DNA of 64,000 nt. It comes from Chrysemys picta bellii (taxonomy: Eukaryota; Chordata; Testudines; Emydidae). Below are positions 1 through 11,404 of this stretch, piece by piece (position 1 is the stretch's first letter; every line of letters begins with the position of its first letter). Both the position numbers and the translations under genes were made by a program. Where the stretch lies: positions 129,494,943 to 129,558,942 of the forward strand of contig NC_088791.1 in assembly GCF_011386835.1 (NCBI RefSeq). The letters run 5' to 3'. The notes beneath the pieces were generated by a model. That model did no database searches and was not told the origin of the DNA. It worked only from the letters and a program-made list of their open reading frames with translations.

Positions 1-68
1 ACAGCCCCTTAGCCCGAGCCAGCTGGCATGGGCCCTCCACAGGTGTCTAATTGCAGTGTAGACATATC
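1..68. mobile_element. Right end of a hAT-like MITE cut by the window edge
   Basis: The stretch ending 'gcagtgtagacatatcc' matches the terminal inverted repeat seen on other MITEs here (for example the end at 6805-6825 and the start at 6591). Only the right end lies in the window, so length and target duplication cannot be checked. The assignment rests on similarity within the window. Confidence 0.5.
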
Positions 69-453
69 CAAAATGAACCATTTGTTTTTAAATCTGTGCA
101 ATATATCCTTCTCAGATACAAGTGGTTGCATTCTCTAGTTTATATGTGGTTCTGCAGTGTAGTGCTGCTGTTTTCTGTTGTTTAGGGAAATGTCTTGTAT
201 GTAAAACTGAAGTATCGTTTTGACACAAAGCAAAGTACAAATCCAGCAGCTCTGTCATGTCAACTAGCTATAGCCTAGGCTTGTAGCATCTGACCTGCAA
301 ACAGGCAATCTTAATTTGCTAGTGGTTGTACCAGACTGATGATACACGAGCAGGATAATCCAACCAGCAGGATTGTTAGAGAAAAGGAGCAGAGGGAAGA
401 GGTTTAAAAAAAAAAAAAAAATTGAAATCCTCATAACGATCAGTCTCTTAGGG

Positions 454-1091
454 CAGAGGTGGGCAAACTACGGCCCACAGGCCACATCTGGCCCACAGGG
501 CCATCCTGTCCGGCCTCTGAACTCCCAGCCGGGGAGGCTACTCCTCAGCCCCTCCCCTGCTGTCCCCCCCGCAGCCTCAGCACACTGCGCCGCCAGCACT
601 CTGGCCCACCGCTCCTGCCGGGCAGTGGGGCGGTGTGGCTGGCTCTGGCATGGTAAGGGGGCGGGGGATTCCAGGGGGCAGTCAGGAGACATGGAGCAGG
701 GGGCGGTTGGATGGGGCGGAGGTTCTGAGAGGGGGCGGTCAGGGGACAGGAGTGGGGGTTGGATAGGCGTAGAATCCCAGGGGGCTTGTCAGGAGGTGGG
801 GGTGTGGATAGGGGTGGGGGAGGTCAGGGGACTGGGAGCAGGGGGGTTGGTTGGGGGGGGTGGGGCTCTGGGGGGGCAGTTAGGGGCAGGGGCGGTGAGG
901 GGACAAGAAGTGGGGGGGAGGTTGGATGGGTCAGAGGTTCTGAGGGGGGCAATCAGGAGGTGGGACGTGGGAGGGGGCAGATAAGGGGCGGGGGCCAGGC
1001 TGTTTGGGGAGGCACAGACTTCCCTACCCAGCCCTCCATACAGTTTTGCAACCCCAACGTCGCCCTCGGGCCAAAAAGTTTGTCCACCCCG
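454..1091. mobile_element. hAT-type non-autonomous DNA transposon, 638 bp, with G-rich interior
   Basis: The ends form an inverted repeat: CAGAGGTGGGCAAACT on the left, and the complement of CGGGGTGGACAAACT on the right. A perfect 8-bp duplication, TCTTAGGG, flanks the element (446-453 and 1092-1099). Eight-base duplications with CA..TG-like ends are typical of hAT transposons. The interior (about 650-1010) is a run of degenerate G-rich units built around GGGGCGGTNAGGGGA. No transposase is encoded. The long open frames across it (373-984, 789-1214 minus) are by-products of this composition. Confidence 0.88.
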
Positions 1092-1099
1092 TCTTAGGG

Positions 1100-1827
1100 G
1101 GATACAAATTAAGCATTGAAACATTTCTATAAACTTCAAATCACTAATTTTTTTTTGCGGGGGGGGGGGAAAGCGGGGGGGGGAATTGAAATTTAATACA
1201 CAATGCACATGCAAAGATAAGAGGCTTTGAACACAAACCCATCTGCAATACTAAGTTGTTGGATTTTTTAAAAGAAAAATCTAAAAGAAATTTGAGGTAA
1301 GTATTCATCTAAATCTATCCATAATACGTCCAGGGTAGAACACATATCTCTTACAGCCCTAATCCTGAACTACAAAACAGTGCTGAGATAGGGATGGGCC
1401 TGCAGACTTCCCAGGGCAGAATCAGGGTCTAAAGTAGCACATGCACCTTGGTCTGCAAGCATAACGAACACAACACGGGTTCCAATTGTGTAAGGTGGTG
1501 AGTGCTTTTAAATCCCACTGATTACAAGTGGAATTAAAGGAGCTCAGCACCCTGCAGGAGGCACTTAACACCTTGCGGAGTCAAGTCTGAAGAAAACAAC
1601 ATCTTCATTGTGATAAGCTCATGAATTCAAATGAATTCAGAAATGGTTGTATACATGGCTTCGGTTATAGTAACAGGTCATTTGTGTTTAGCAGTGGGAA
1701 ATCCCACAGCAGTAGGTGTTCTATTAATTAGATAATTATTCTTCAAACACATCCACCCCCATCCCATATATCTAAGCTCAATTCAGAAAAGTGAACAAGG
1801 TTCATTCTGACAGAAAGAGTTAGTCTT

Positions 1828-1867
<40 letters not shown>

Positions 1868-2407
1868 CAACCCTAGGATAAATAACTTGTTTCATGTTTT
1901 AAAGAGAACAGCATTGCATTTACCAGCACAAGAAAAATGCCAGACTTTTACATAAGCAGTCACTGGGTTGATAAAATGTTGTTCATCTATTTGCCAAGAC
2001 CCCACTGCTTACTGGCAAGTTGCCACCATTTCTATTCAGACCTAGTGAAATACATATTTCTCCAGAGGCCAAAATAAGTAGTGGGGAAAATTACAACAGC
2101 AGACCTTTAGGAACTAGTGAAATCCTATCTATGCAATCTGACTGGCAGATGCTTTTCCTAAATAGAATATTCACTATTAAGTACACGCTTATTTTAAAAG
2201 TAGGCTGAAGGGAATAAAAAAAGCTAAACTAGTTAACAGGCTTTAAACTATCTAGTTATAAAAGAACAAAGCATGGCTGGAACTTGTTAGCCTAATGAGT
2301 TATGCCTAATTTCTAAAACCAGCAAGAAAAAAAACTATTTTTAGATTTTTATTAATATATTGTACCCTAAATTTTGGATTCACCTCTCTGTACCCAGACA
2401 TTCTAGA
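1100..2407. other. No gene seen; unique sequence with a (CA)n microsatellite
   Basis: Mostly AT-rich unique sequence. It holds a G-run near 1157-1185 and a perfect CA dinucleotide repeat at about 1830-1865. No exon, RNA gene or recognisable transposon was found. Confidence 0.6.
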
Positions 2408-2477
2408 GCCTGATCCAAAGGCTGATGAAGTCAATGGGTGCCTTTCCACTAGCTACAATGGGATTTGGATCATGCCC
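2408..2477. repeat. Palindromic amniote-type repeat ('gatccaaag' family)
   Basis: The ends are roughly inverted (GCCTGATCCAAAG and GGATTTGGATCATGCC) around a centre with 'gaagtcaatggg'. Similar units occur at 19088-19159 and, more distantly, at 56735-56833 and 62645-62750. Short palindromes of this kind are widespread in turtle, crocodile and bird genomes and are probably old MITEs. The family name is not certain. Confidence 0.5.
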
Positions 2478-2479
2478 TT

Positions 2480-3229
2480 ACTGAGATAGACCTTCTGCTT
2501 GGATAAGTAACGGGCTGAGTTTAAGTCTGAATAACAAGAAGAAATACAGTAGGTAAGAAGTTTCATGAACTTTCAACATTCTTAATTTTACTGATTTACA
2601 AATGTTTAAAAACATTCCTTCAGAAAAGGATTATTAATTAAATTAGGAGGCTATGAAAAAGAAAAATATTCCCAGGCAATTTATTCCATCTTGCTGACTC
2701 AGTCAGCCCCTTCTCTCACAGTGTGAGTTTTTCTAAAGCCACAAATTCTTCTTAAAGACCCAAAAAATCTGATAGTAGGGACTCCCCTCCATCCCTCCAT
2801 CCCCCCCCCTTTTTTATTTATTTATTAAATAAAGAGGCATGTCTCTCGGAGTCCTTTTAGTACATTTTCTAATACAGTTTTGTAATCTGCAAACTTCTGG
2901 CTGTGTTTACATAGTAGTAATTTGAATGTTACAAGCACTTTGACTTTAGTTTTGTCTCATTTGTACGGTTGCCAGTTTCACGTACTAAATTGCATCATGG
3001 AGTGACTCACTGTCAATTCGTTGTGCTCCACTGCAACATAAGTGACAACGTCATGAGGCTGCACTTAATTGCAGTATCATAAGCAGGCCATTATATTGCT
3101 GATCTTTGGACCAGGAAACATCTTAGAAAATCCAAGTTACAGGATGATCACAGGTATTGAAGTTAGCTGGAACTACAAAACATCAGCCAGTTATGAGGCT
3201 GTTGCATTAAGTTGTCAACATGGAAGGTC
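2480..3229. other. No gene seen; unique AT-rich sequence
   Basis: It contains a C-run next to a T/A-rich tract near 2800-2830. Nothing else is recognisable. Confidence 0.55.
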
Positions 3230-3241
3230 ACCATACTGTGA

Positions 3242-3808
3242 CAGATTTCAGAGTAGCAGCCGTGTTAGTCTGTATTCGCAAAAAGAACAGGAGTACTTGT
3301 GGCACCTTTGAGACTAACAAATTTATTTGAGCATAAGCTTTCATGGGCTACAGCCTGCTTCTTCAGATGCATAGACTGGAACATATAGAAAGGATATATA
3401 TATACACATACAGAACATGAAAAAGTGGAAGTAGCCATATCAACTCTAAGAGGCTAATTAATTAAGAGGAGCTATAACCAGCAGGAGAAAAAAAAATAAA
3501 ATAAAAAAATCTTATAGTGATAATCAAGATGGGCCATTGCAGACAGTCGACAAGGGGTGTGAGAATACTTAACATGGGGGAAATAGATGTTTTTCCCCTC
3601 CTGCTGATTGTAGCTCATCTTAATTAGCCTCTTAGAGTTGATATGGCTACTTCCACCTTTTCATGTTCTGTATATGTATATTTTATATATATATCCTTAC
3701 TATATGTTCCAGTCTAGGCATCTGAAGAAGCGGGCTGTAGCCCACGAAAGCTTATGCTCAAATAAATGTGTTAGTCTCAAAGGTGCCACAAGTACTCCTG
3801 GTCTTTTT
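3242..3808. mobile_element. Penelope-like retroelement, inverted (head-to-head) dimer
   Basis: The left part (about 3242-3587) is the minus-strand copy of a Penelope 3' region. The right part (about 3588-3808) is a plus-strand copy of the same region. Shared landmarks in both arms are 'ctcctgctg', 'cttagagttgatatggct', 'catgttctgtatatg', 'cttatgctcaaataaa' and 'aggtgccacaagtact'. The composite is flanked by a 12-bp near-perfect duplication, ACCATACTGTGA (3230-3241) and ACCATATTGTGA (3809-3820), so it went in as one event. No protein is encoded. Penelope elements are known to insert as tandem or inverted partial copies. Confidence 0.82.
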
Positions 3809-3820
3809 ACCATATTGTGA

Positions 3821-4633
3821 GTTTTTCCTCACAAATAAATTGGGATGTCCAACATTGCTTATTAGTTACTACTCATTTGAAAGATAAATAATAAATAGTA
3901 TTTAATAATAATAAAAACAAAAGGAAAAAACAATTTGAAATTTAGTCAATAAAAACAAAAACAAAAAAAAAGTCAGAGTGACTGTTTTATACACCTGCCC
4001 CGGAGTTCTTCTGACAATCTTTATGGGTTTTACAGGGTTTTTTGTTTGTTTTTAGCGTCTGCCCATGTAACCTAAATTTGCAGCCCTTCAGCATATGTAC
4101 GACTCAGGTTTTTAATTCCATGATCACATATCATTCACCCCTCCCCATAGAACCCTTCCCTCATTCCGTGAGCAAGTTGAATGCACAAGGAGGCAGAATT
4201 AAGGTTGCACAGACCATTGTAAATCTGACATCTAACTTTCTAGTGCTTGTCTTTGCAATCAAAGTACTCCACAGTTTTTAATACTGCATTTTAAAACACT
4301 TCAGATTAACGTCTACCACTTTCTAGAAGAATTCTTTGAGTCAGAGCTGTGAAGTTTCTTTCCTCCCCTAAAATGTATACCCATTCACAAAATATCTCAG
4401 CCTCTCTCAAAGGCCCCAAATTATAACTATTCTGGCCAAAGCGGATTCCTTTTAAAAAAGTGCTCCTTCTGATTTCAGCTGATTCTTTAAGTGGGGAGAA
4501 GCGAGTACTGTAAGGACTGATCTTGTGATCTCCACAGCATTTCCAGCATAGGTAGTAAAGTACGTAAATTGAACCTGGGTTTGTTGCATAGCAATGGCAC
4601 TACCTGAACACTACTCATGTTAGTAATAATTAG
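3821..4633. other. No gene seen; unique A/T-rich sequence
   Basis: It begins with an A-rich tract (about 3880-3972). The short open frame at 4042-4281 has no recognisable domain. Confidence 0.55.
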
Positions 4634-4646
4634 TTTACTACTTCAG

Positions 4647-4805
4647 CAAAAGAACTAGGAAGTATTTTCCACTGCATGCATCCGATGAAGTGGGTTTTAG
4701 CCCACAAAAGCTTATGCTTAAATAGATTTGTTAGTGTCTAAGGTGCCACAAGTACTCCTTGTTCTTTTTGCTGATACACACTAACACAGCTACCACTCTG
4801 AAACC
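4647..4805 (+). mobile_element. Short Penelope-like 3' end with minimal inverted arm
   Basis: The plus-strand Penelope 3' terminus runs from 'ttttccactgcatgcatcc' to 'ctctgaaacc'. At its left, 'caaaagaactaggaagta' resembles the complement of the element's own 'tactccttgttctttttg', so a tiny inverted arm is present. A 13-bp perfect duplication, TTTACTACTTCAG, flanks it (4634-4646 and 4806-4818). It is strongly 5'-truncated and non-coding. Confidence 0.8.
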
Positions 4806-4818
4806 TTTACTACTTCAG

Positions 4819-5819
4819 TGATGCCTGCTATACCAGGTACTGCCGTGCTGCCGGCTCTAAACGATACCTTTTTACTGAAGTGACAAGGTTCCACTGAAAT
4901 GTTGGTACTAAAGCTTCTGTATTACTCTGAGGAGATCTGAAAATGTAGGCACCCCACGTGAGAGAGATTCAACTTTCAGAATGCTGGTACTCATTTCCAG
5001 CAAAAAACCCCAAACCCACACACAAAGCGAAGCTGCTTAAAGTACATCACATCGGATACCCAAACCCCACCCCCAAAATTGCTCATGTGGTAGAACTGTG
5101 TAAGGAAGACATTTCAAAATGATGGTTTTAAAAAAGAGTGGATTTTCTCCTGTTGCTGTTTGCAAAAAGATTAAGAAAAAAAAAAAATCTGAGGTTTAGT
5201 CTTGGTCATGGACCCAAACAAAATAATATATTGGCAGAGGTCAAGCATCTATAGGTCATAGGATAAATTCTACTTTCTGCAACCTGTTTTACAAGTTCTC
5301 GCCTACCCACGTGATCAATAGCATTCTAAAGAGATTATCTGGAGACTGAACAAGACATTCTCAAGGCAAAAACCTTTGCTGTTTAAGCAAAACTGCATCA
5401 GAATCAAGTTTAAAATTATGGGCCATTTACCAACTAGAGGTCTCCCCACACTGACCGCAAAAAAAAGGAAACAAAATTGTTCTGGAAAGGAGTCTATTAC
5501 CCATACAGTTGGAGCTATATTGCAATTCAAGACCAACAGAACAACAGTAAACAGCTAGATCTAATTGTTACCTACCAGTAGTGAGAAGCTATATGTATGT
5601 AGGGGAGGGATGGATAATTTACAGTGAGAAGTGGGGCATAAGGGATCCTGCTCACAGTGAAGTCCTGTGGGGACACCCCCATCAACTTCAATCAATAATG
5701 CAAGACCAAACCTATTAACTCTATAGGCCAGCTGCGTAAAATAACAGAAAGTCTGTATGTCACGTACGTAACTCATGCTAACAAGTTATGGTTCTCCATT
5801 TCCTCCCTAGTACCTAGAC
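4819..5819. other. No gene seen; unique sequence
   Basis: Unique-looking DNA with a short A-run near 5175. The paired opposite-strand open frames at 5315-5558 show no known motif. Confidence 0.55.
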
Positions 5820-6577
5820 CAAAGGTGGGCAAACTACAGCTTGCAGGCCACATCCAGCCCGGGGGACCGTCCTGCCTGGCCCTTGAGCTCCCAGCCGTGG
5901 AGGCTGTCCCCAGCCCCTCCCCCACAGCCTCAGCTCGCTGTGCCATCAGTGCTCTGGGCTGTGAATTCCTTCCGGGCAGCATGGCTGTAAGAGCTGCCAG
6001 GGTGTAGGGTATTAAATTGCTCCCCGTAGGAATGTGCTACTTACGGAGCACCAGGACTGGCAGCTGTAAATAGTACACCGTAAGTAGCACATTCCTACGG
6101 GGAGCAATTTAATACACTACATGTGGGGAGGGAAGGATGTGCCTCCCCAAACAACCTGGCCCCTGCCCCCTATCCACCTCCTCCCACTTCCCGCCACCTG
6201 ACTCCCGACCCATCCAACCCCCTCCCGCCCCGCTCCTTGTTCCCTGACCGGGACCCCCCGGTTCCCCCACAGAATCCCACCCCCTATCCAATACCCCCTG
6301 CTCCCTGACCCCTATCCAACGCCCCCATCCCCTGACTGCCTCCCCCCTGAACCTCCACCCCATCCAACTGCCCCCCGATCCCTGACCGCTCGCAACTCTC
6401 CCACACCCACACCCACCCCTTTACCATGCCGCTCAGAGCACCAGGACTGGCAGCTGTAAGTAGTACACCATAAGTAGCACATTCCTACAGGGAGCAAATA
6501 CAATACACTACACCGGCCCTCCATACATTTTTGGAACCCTGATGTGGCCCTCGGGCCAAAAAGTTTGCCCACCCCTG
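5820..6577. mobile_element. hAT-type MITE related to 454-1091, internally rearranged
   Basis: The ends (CAAAGGTGGGCAAACT, and the complement of CAGGGGTGGGCAAACT) match those of the 454-1091 element, and both share 'cctcgggccaaaaagttt' near the right end. I could not find a convincing 8-bp target duplication, so the copy may be old or altered. The interior has a 45-bp inverted repeat at 6002-6046 and 6078-6122. A further copy of the same unit lies at about 6434-6513. A C-rich tract lies between them. No transposase is encoded. Confidence 0.8.
6002..6122. repeat. 45-bp inverted repeat inside the hAT MITE
   Basis: The arms at 6002-6046 and 6078-6122 are reverse complements with about two mismatches, separated by a 31-base loop. 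The loop sequence 'agcaccaggactggcagct' recurs at 6436-6454, followed by a single copy of the right arm. This suggests internal duplication and inversion. Confidence 0.85.
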
Positions 6578-6590
6578 CCCTTCTGCGTGG

Positions 6591-6825
6591 TCTAGGCATG
6601 TCTATACTGCAGCCGGAAAGTGAGCCTCCCAGCTCGGATAGACAAACTTGTACTAGCTCCAATGGGAGCTACAGCACTAAAAACAGCAGCAGCATGGGCA
6701 TTGTGGCTCAGGAGGCAGGTTGGGGTCTCAAGCCCATCCAACTCCCCAATCTGAGTTTGTGTGGGCTAGCCCAAGTCTCTGCTGGAGCCACAACGTCCAT
6801 ACTGCAGTGTAGATGAACCCATAGA
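6591..6825. mobile_element. hAT-like MITE of the 'gtctacactgcag' family
   Basis: The left end (TCTAGGCATGTCTATACTGCA) pairs with the right end (complement of TCTATGGGTTCATCTACACT). It is of the same type as the fragment at 1-68. It lies directly downstream of another MITE. No coding capacity is seen. Confidence 0.65.
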
Positions 6826-6913
6826 CTCATGCTCATGTTTTTACACCTACAGACCCTGGGTTCAATAACTGCAGATGACCCAAGCAGCACCATTGTTACT
6901 CAGACTCACCTCT

Positions 6914-7028
6914 TAAGAGCACAAAAACGGCCATACTGGGACAGACTAATGGTCCATCTAAGTATCCTGTCTCGGACGGTGGCCAGTGCCAGATGCTTCA
7001 GAGAGAATGAATACAACAGGACAACTTA
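6914..7028 (-). mobile_element. CR1 LINE 3' end fragment (subfamily B)
   Basis: Read on the minus strand it matches the 3' end of the CR1 copy at 31857-33310, including 'ctggcattggccactgt'-like and 'ggccattcttatg'-like stretches. On the plus strand it starts with 'aaaaacggccatactggg'. It is a short 5'-truncated copy of about 115 bp. It also resembles the plus-strand fragment at 53340-53622. Confidence 0.82.
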
Positions 7029-7540
7029 AGATTTAAGATCAACACAGAGCATGGGGAAAAAAAATAGGTTTTACACTACTCCACTAGGGCATTCTAAATT
7101 GGTCTAATGGTAAAGAGCAGTGAGGAAGACAATGAGATAGAGAGGACCTCAAGTAAAAATTTTCAAAAGCATCTCAGGCCCACAGAACCAAAGTACTATT
7201 TTCAAGAGTGACTTAGGCACTTGTGAAAGTTTTATCTCAGTGCTCAACCACATGCTCCTGCCTGCCCTTCCTCCAGTCTATCTGCAATTCATGTCTGTAA
7301 CCATCTAGAGCCAGAATGCAAGTGCATTATTGTCTCTGTCTTACTAAAGTGGTATGGTTTGTATGAACAGAGGGTGCCTATAAGTGAAAATTTGACCCTG
7401 TGCATTTTATTTAGTTTTTTTTTTTTTTAATTAATACTTCCCCCTTTTGGCTGATTTTGCAGTGAAACCCAGGATGTTTGCCCAACTCTAATGCAGGTAG
7501 CATGCATTTTTGATTACCTGATAAACAGAATGCTTGTTTA
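7029..7540. other. No gene seen; old palindromic repeat trace at 7155-7230
   Basis: The stretch at about 7155-7230 contains 'aaattttcaaaag' and 'gtgacttaggcacttgtg'. These recall a common amniote palindromic repeat, weakly supported. A T-run lies at about 7418-7428. The rest looks unique. Confidence 0.4.
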
Positions 7541-7702
7541 TAGAATCATAGAATATCAGAGTTGGAAGGGACCTCAAGAGGTCATCTAGTCCAACCCCCT
7601 GCTCAAAGCAGGACCAATTCCCAGCTAAATCATCCCAGCCAGGGCTTTGTCAAGCCGGGCCTTAAAAACCTCCAAGGAAGGAGACTCCACCACCTCCCTA
7701 GG
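7541..7702 (-). mobile_element. CR1 LINE 3' end fragment (subfamily A)
   Basis: On the plus strand it begins 'atagaatcatagaatatcag' followed by 'gttggaagggacctcaag', the reverse complement of a classical CR1 3' terminus with an ATTCTATGA-type end. It runs to 'ccaccacctccctaggt'. Its tail resembles those of the CR1 ending at 31560 and of the SINE at 19361-19545. Confidence 0.92.
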
Positions 7703-8395
7703 TTATGATAGAGGGAAGTGCAATTCATTGCAAACATGCATTAGAGACAGTTTTCCGTCAATGCATCATTGCTCAGCAAATTGTTCTTCATGCTATTTGA
7801 TCAGTAATTGCTAGTAGTTGTGATTAGTAGTTTTAAATGAGTTTTGGATAAATTTTGTTCTGCCCAGCTCAGACCGGGATGGAGGAAAAGCACCTCCTTT
7901 GCACAAATAAACCTGTAGAACATATCTGAAATTTATATTTTAAAATTATAGTTTTTATTCCTGACTCTACTGCCAATAAATGATCATATTCTAGAGCATC
8001 ACATCAGTGATTAATGAAGTTCTCGTCCAAATTTTTGAATCGATATAGAAAGCAGAATAGAAACATTTAAAAAGACCTCTTACAATCTATTTTTTATTTT
8101 GGGTATTTATTGGAAATGTAGTTAGTCGCATACGCTGCTGTCTGAAGCCCCAAACAATGTCATTTTTCAGAAAGCATGCCTTATCAGCACTAACTGGAAA
8201 CAAACCTTAAACCTGGCGCTAGATTTTTTTAAAAGTATTTAGGCCTTAACAATGCAAAGTGCCTTTTCCTGTGTAGAGCTGATTTTTTGGGTTCGCTGGC
8301 AGCTTCAGCAATTGGAACACAAATTGGTGTGGATCAAACTGAAGCTTTTTGGAATTCTCATTTATTCTGGGGTGGGGCTTGCTCCCTCTCTCCTG
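7703..8395. other. No gene seen; unique AT-rich sequence
   Basis: No repeat family or exon recognised. Confidence 0.5.
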
Positions 8396-8612
8396 TTGAA
8401 GCTGTTCCGCTTTGTATAGAATACATGGAGTACTGGACACCCAGGTTCCAGGCTCTGCTCCAATTAATATTTATGTATTTTTTTAAAGAGTAGAACAGCT
8501 TCAGCGGGAGAGACTAAGAGGGACTCACCTCAGAATAGCTGGAGCAGGGACTTGAGCCCAGTTTTCCCTCATCCAGGTGAATGCCATAATCACAGGGCTG
8601 TTTGGTAAAAGG
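8395..8612. repeat. Two opposed, decayed tRNA-SINE/MIR-type fragments
   Basis: At about 8400-8480 the plus strand has 'cacccaggttccaggctctg', like the B-box side of an old tRNA-derived SINE. At about 8515-8612 the minus strand reads 'gcattcacctggatg' and 'ctcaagtccctgctcc', again SINE-like. Both are degenerate and the assignment is tentative. Confidence 0.4.
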
Positions 8613-9841
8613 GGGTACCTCACCTCCACCACTACCATTTCCTACATTTTGTAAATAGCGCATAAATCCCCTAGCCTGGGGGGGGGGGGGAACAAAAGCT
8701 TTGATAGTGGTTCGTTTTGACACTAACAGTTCTGAATGTTTTTTTTTTCGTTTTGACCAAACCAATTGCCACAAGTGACACGAATTTGTGAACTGTTTCA
8801 TTTGACCTGGATCAGCTGAAAAGTTTCACTCAGATTCACACTCAGATCACCTTGTGGTCTATAGTCTGCAAAGTCTTGCCCTTTATTTTCAAAATACATG
8901 TCTCATTTGATTTCTGCACTGAAGTGCTTTTCACGACCAGCAGATTCAGACAGCTGAGCTAAGCAAGATGGGTGGGGTTTACTTTTAAGCAACGGTGGGA
9001 TATTGCGCACTATACAAGTGTCATTTAAAACAATGTTCACAAGTGACAGTGTGCTTCTCAACAACTGGTTGTTACTGTCCTATTTATCTCTCAATCCACG
9101 TGTAATGTTATTGAGAGGCCTCCTAATGCACTAATACCAACTCAGAGTGGCCTTAATTGATGATCATCACTTGCTCTTGTTGAGAAGTCAAGCTGTTTAT
9201 TTCATTCCAAAGATCAATTAGGCTTATTTACAATGTTTATTATAGCAGAGAAACCTGATTGCTAGAGTATGAAGTCATGGGAAACGCTGAAGAATGTTGC
9301 TGATATAGTGCTTCGCTCAATAATCCGCAGCTCGCACACCCAGTTTATTTCTTGGCCTCCCTCCCCACATCCACCCAAGCAATAAGTTGTTTCCAGATGG
9401 AAACATTTCTCATTGTTGGGTGAGAGCATGTGTCATTTGCACTGGCAGCTTATCTAATCTGCTTCAACGCCAAATGTCAGAGTACAAATTTTTAAGCTTC
9501 CCATCTTCAGGGAACTGCAGACAACCAGCAAAGACTAGAACTGATTTTAGAAGTTCACTAGCCCAATATGATCTTTAACATAAGAACGTTCAAAATTCAC
9601 CTCATTCTAGATACCAAAGGTACCTGGGAGCTAGTTCACTTTCACCTGGCAGTGTAATTTATGAAAAAAGTATAAAGGGATGTAAGAAGTCAAGAGGTGG
9701 TATGAACATTATCAATTCGCAGTTGCAATTGCCAACGATTACCCAAATCTAAGACAAATTTCTACATTGGCCAGGTGGGATTCTTCTCAATGATGTGTAG
9801 GGTGAGGGAGTAAGTACCTAAAACATAAAACAAAGTAAAGC

Positions 9842-9877
<36 letters not shown>

Positions 9878-11400
9878 TCAAAAGCAAACATTAATTTGCA
9901 GTACTCCCTCCCCACAACTTGCTGTAGATCATGAAATTTTCCCATTAAAATGGAAGAGAATGTGGGGGGGGGATTCAACTGCTATTCTCTAGAGACAAAC
10001 GTCTTAGCTTTTGACTACAATGAAAAGCTGGACACTAAAGCAGATGTAATGCTTTATGAACATTGGGCTGACCCCCTTCCTGCTGGGTTCTTAAATTCAG
10101 ACCTGTACAACTGCATCTCATATAAACATTTACAAGGGTCCGCAGAGGTGCATGTTTAGTGTCGATTAATAAAAAGTTAGCTGACAGTCTTTTGGCTACA
10201 CATGAATATGAACTGGTAACTAACTGCTCCCAATTCCATCACGTTGCAACTTAGTCCAATAGCGGAAACTGCCTAGAACCAATATTTAACTTATTCAGAG
10301 TTTAAAGCATATGTACTAATTTCTGTATAAACTCTACAAGTACCTGTGGTTATTGCAAGATAATTAAGTGGAAGTAAGGATCATAACAAAGTAAAAATAA
10401 AGACACTAATGCTCATTCCGCACTCAATAGATCCTAGGAAGCTAAACAAAACAAAAATCACTATCTACAGTTGGCAACTCTACTTAATTGTCATAACAAA
10501 CCATTGCCAAATATTGCCTTATTATGAAATCCAGAAGTGGTTCTCAACAATGTAGCATATACAATCTAACAAAACTATAAGGAGTCATCACAAAAGAGGG
10601 CAGAGCTCATTCTGAAAGATGCTATAGATTCTCTCAAAATTAATGCCATCTTGCATTGGAAGGACCTGCAGGAACAGCCTCTCCACTTTTTTGTGTTAAC
10701 AGGCATTCAAATCTTTGCAAAATATGGCATGTTTGCACATGATACAGTAAAACAATACCCAGAACCTCTAACTTGTTTTGTTAGCAGGTAGTTTGTCCCC
10801 AGGAGCCCTGGGTAGGTAAGTTTTATAAAAGTATGTTAGCCACCAACAGCTAAGTTTATGTCAGCAGAGGTTCCCCTGTGGCAGAAACTCCTCCAGAGTT
10901 CCAGGCTAAGGATGCAACACTTGCATGCACATACATGTGTGTAATAGAGAAAGGGGATGGGGGGGGGGGAAAAGAGAGGAAGAAGGACAGCACACACCAA
11001 GAGCAACAGCACACGATAATCTATTCAGCGTTGTGCCAATTCAACATGTCCTCACACCTGCTCTCTCTAGCAGAGCTCCTTTGAAGCCCACACAGGAATT
11101 AAACCTGCAAACCTCTTCCCTTTGCTCCCCCCTCTTCCCCACCACGTGGGATCCCAATAGAAGACAGCGGGGTAGGGACAGAGGCAAGAGAAGTGAAAGG
11201 TCTTTGTTCAGCATTTGGCTGGAAACAGCCTATTAACAATTGTTCCTAGTGCTTAACACACCTTTGGTTTTGCTTAGAGAAAACTTCTTAGAGTCAGTAT
11301 TGGAATAGTCCCAGTACACCTTTTGCCATGGTGTGTGGTTGCCAAAGTCTTGACTTAGTCCCTCTTGTGCAAATTCCCCCACAATGCCTCAGATAACCAT
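8613..11400. other. No gene seen; unique sequence, candidate conserved non-coding stretch at 9040-9340
   Basis: It contains a G-run at about 8680-8692 and a long A-run at about 9845-9875. The segment 9040-9340 is rich in TAAT/ATTA-type and TGATCAATTA motifs and free of repeats. Nothing codes recognisably. The open frame at 10925-11236 lacks any motif. Confidence 0.45.
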
Positions 11401-11404
11401 CATA

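Noticed and set aside
373..984. 203-codon open frame
   Set aside because: It lies within and before a hAT MITE with G-rich minisatellite-like sequence. The Gly/Arg/Val-rich product is a composition artefact.
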